From NCBI RefSeq assembly GCF_900115085.1, contig NZ_FOVF01000002.1, positions 269,352 through 333,351 on the forward strand: a stretch of 64,000 bases of DNA. The letters are read 5' to 3'. The DNA comes from Dokdonella immobilis (GTDB taxonomy: Bacteria > Pseudomonadota > Gammaproteobacteria > Xanthomonadales > Rhodanobacteraceae). The notes below the pieces were generated by a model. It worked only from the letters and a program-made list of their open reading frames with translations. It did not search any database and was not told the origin of the DNA. Shown piece by piece: positions 63,332 to 64,000 of the stretch; position 1 is the stretch's first letter; every line of letters begins with the position of its first letter. A program made the position numbers and the translations under genes.

Positions 63332-63628
63332 GTGGTAGCACTTACGCTAACGTCGGTTCTCTTAGCCCTCGCCGCATGCGTCGTTGTCGCGAATTGGTAT
63401 GCCGTCATCGCAAGCTATCGGTTCAAGCGTCAGGGCGTACCTCGGCATATTTCGCTCATCCCCGCATTGAGCCAGATCTTCGTTATTTCTGCTGCATTCA
63501 TTGCGCACCTGGGAGCGGTTGCTGCCATTCCGGAATGGCTGTTCTGGGCTGTTGCACTTTCTGATGTCTCGCTGTACTCAATCCTCTATTTTCCCGCTCA
63601 CTTGCTCCGTAGAAGATTTCGTGCATAA
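63332..63628 (+). CDS. Cassette 2: small membrane protein of unknown function
   Basis: This 98-residue protein has three predicted membrane helices: VALTLTSVLLALAACVVVANWYAV, PALSQIFVISAAFIAHLGAV and FWAVALSDVSLYSILYFPAH, with the basic end LLRRRFRA. The start is GTG at 63332 (an AAGG lies a few bases before it). The TAA precedes attC2 directly. No known family is recognised; small membrane proteins are common integron cargo. Confidence 0.7.
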   Translation: MVALTLTSVLLALAACVVVANWYAVIASYRFKRQGVPRHISLIPALSQIFVISAAFIAHLGAVAAIPEWLFWAVALSDVSLYSILYFPAHLLRRRFRA

Positions 63629-63685
63629 ATCTAACTATTCAATCAAGCCGACCGCTAACGCGGCGGCTTATTTCCGGAGTTAGAA
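63629..63685 (+). other. attC recombination site 2
   Basis: The 57-bp site runs from R'' ATCTAAC to R' GTTAGAA. It is the same as attC1 at all but about eight positions, with AAGCCGACCGC, a TAAC loop and GCGGCGGCTT. Matching length and sequence show that the cassettes were made by the same integron system. Confidence 0.92.
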
Positions 63686-63688
63686 CTC

Positions 63689-64000
63689 ATGAGCCTTGGG
63701 CTTCGCGAATTGGATTCCTCCCAGTTCAATGCCACGTTTGCGCCTCCCATGCGCGATGTCACAAGTTCTGCGGAGGAGGTCGTATCCATTTGGCCCTACG
63801 CAGAAGAGGCGATGGCACATGAGTTTCCTGGCGTGGAAACGTCCAACTGGAATGTCGAGTACGTCTATGAGGATCCCTCCGGTAGCTGGCAGCACGTACT
63901 CATCAACACGGAAATACAGAATGCCTATTTGGTAGTAGTCATCGATATCAACGCGGAGTCCATTCTCGGCTACCATTTCTTGAATTTAAATGAAAAGTAT
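63689..64000 (+). CDS. Cassette 3: unknown protein, N-terminal part (cut by window edge)
   Basis: A frame opens with the ATG at 63689, nine bases after the junction, and stays open to the window end (104 codons). It reads MSLGLRELDSSQFNATFAPP, then WPYAEEAMAHEFPGVETSNWNVEYVYEDPSGSWQHVLINTEIQNAYLVVVIDINAESILGYHFLNL. It is acidic and likely cytosolic, with a strand-rich end. The family is not recognised; the layout suits a small immunity- or SMI1-like or DUF protein, but that is a guess. Confidence 0.7.
   Translation, partial: MSLGLRELDSSQFNATFAPPMRDVTSSAEEVVSIWPYAEEAMAHEFPGVETSNWNVEYVYEDPSGSWQHVLINTEIQNAYLVVVIDINAESILGYHFLNLNEKY

Larger units (their letters stand above)
62897..64000 (+). mobile_element. 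Integron gene-cassette array (start), three cassettes
   Basis: Cassette boundaries are set by GTTAGxx core sites at 62896, 63309 and 63679. Cassette 1 (62897-63309, 413 bp) and cassette 2 (63310-63679, 370 bp) each carry one gene ending at a 57-bp attC. Cassette 3 starts at 63680 and runs off the edge. For cassettes 1 and 2, the core at the start (GTTAGCG, GTTAGAT) is the exact reverse complement of the R'' of its own attC (CGCTAAC, ATCTAAC), as integron recombination requires. Base composition drops towards 50% GC. Confidence 0.9.

Overview
The window is about 64 kb of high-GC DNA (roughly 65% by eye) with dense, short-spaced genes. Gene content and order (rsmG-parA-parB, algZ/algR-hemC, rdgC, ttcA, plsB, tatABC), together with GGGATTCGGGATTC-type and GGCTTCAGCC-type intergenic repeats, point to a gammaproteobacterium of the Xanthomonadales/Lysobacterales, perhaps Rhodanobacteraceae-like. 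That placement is inference; no rRNA or tRNA gene was seen to anchor it.

Layout. 1-26.5 kb is mostly housekeeping: glyS (cut by the edge) and glyQ, an orphan GspE-type ATPase, tatABC, a SYLF-domain protein, a secreted propeller-like protein with an IPTL-like tail, hemH with an alpha/beta hydrolase, a YgjP-type metallopeptidase, rdgC, ttcA, plsB, a lipoprotein, an e(P4)-type phosphatase, an AI-2E family permease, rep, tdk, mutM, and a four-gene Gld-like ABC export/motility-type operon. 26.5-28.4 kb holds no credible gene. It is a nest of repeats: an inverted-repeat element with a CCAAAG microsatellite and a 236-bp tandem duplication. Then come rpmB-rpmG, a glycosyltransferase, rsmG-parA-parB, an SPFH protein, an S9 peptidase, a carboxylesterase and algZ-algR-hemC.

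40.4-48.1 kb is one minus-strand operon for a cytoplasmic, membrane-anchored molybdoenzyme (catalytic, 4Fe-4S and DmsC-type subunits) interleaved with an SLC13 anion permease and a methyltransferase. The layout resembles sulfite-oxidising SoeABC systems with sulfate export, but substrate is not proven. A class D beta-lactamase gene diverges from it. 49-60 kb carries a WYL regulator with a patatin, then a split NAD-dependent formate dehydrogenase (fdsG-fdsB, then fdsA about 1.4 kb further on, bracketed by inverted copies of a composite repeat), a SulP transporter, a tandem universal stress protein and a K+ channel with a zinc ribbon.

The last 1.1 kb is the start of an integron gene-cassette array: two near-identical 57-bp attC sites define two complete cassettes and one running off the end, all with lower GC and unknown products. 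No integrase gene lies upstream.

The strongest theme is repeat invasion of coding sequence. At least three genes (alpha/beta hydrolase, Fe-S subunit, molybdopterin subunit) carry in-frame repeat-derived insertions, two of them in partner subunits of the same enzyme. Repeat arms also abut start codons (rep/tdk) and stop codons (tdk/mutM).
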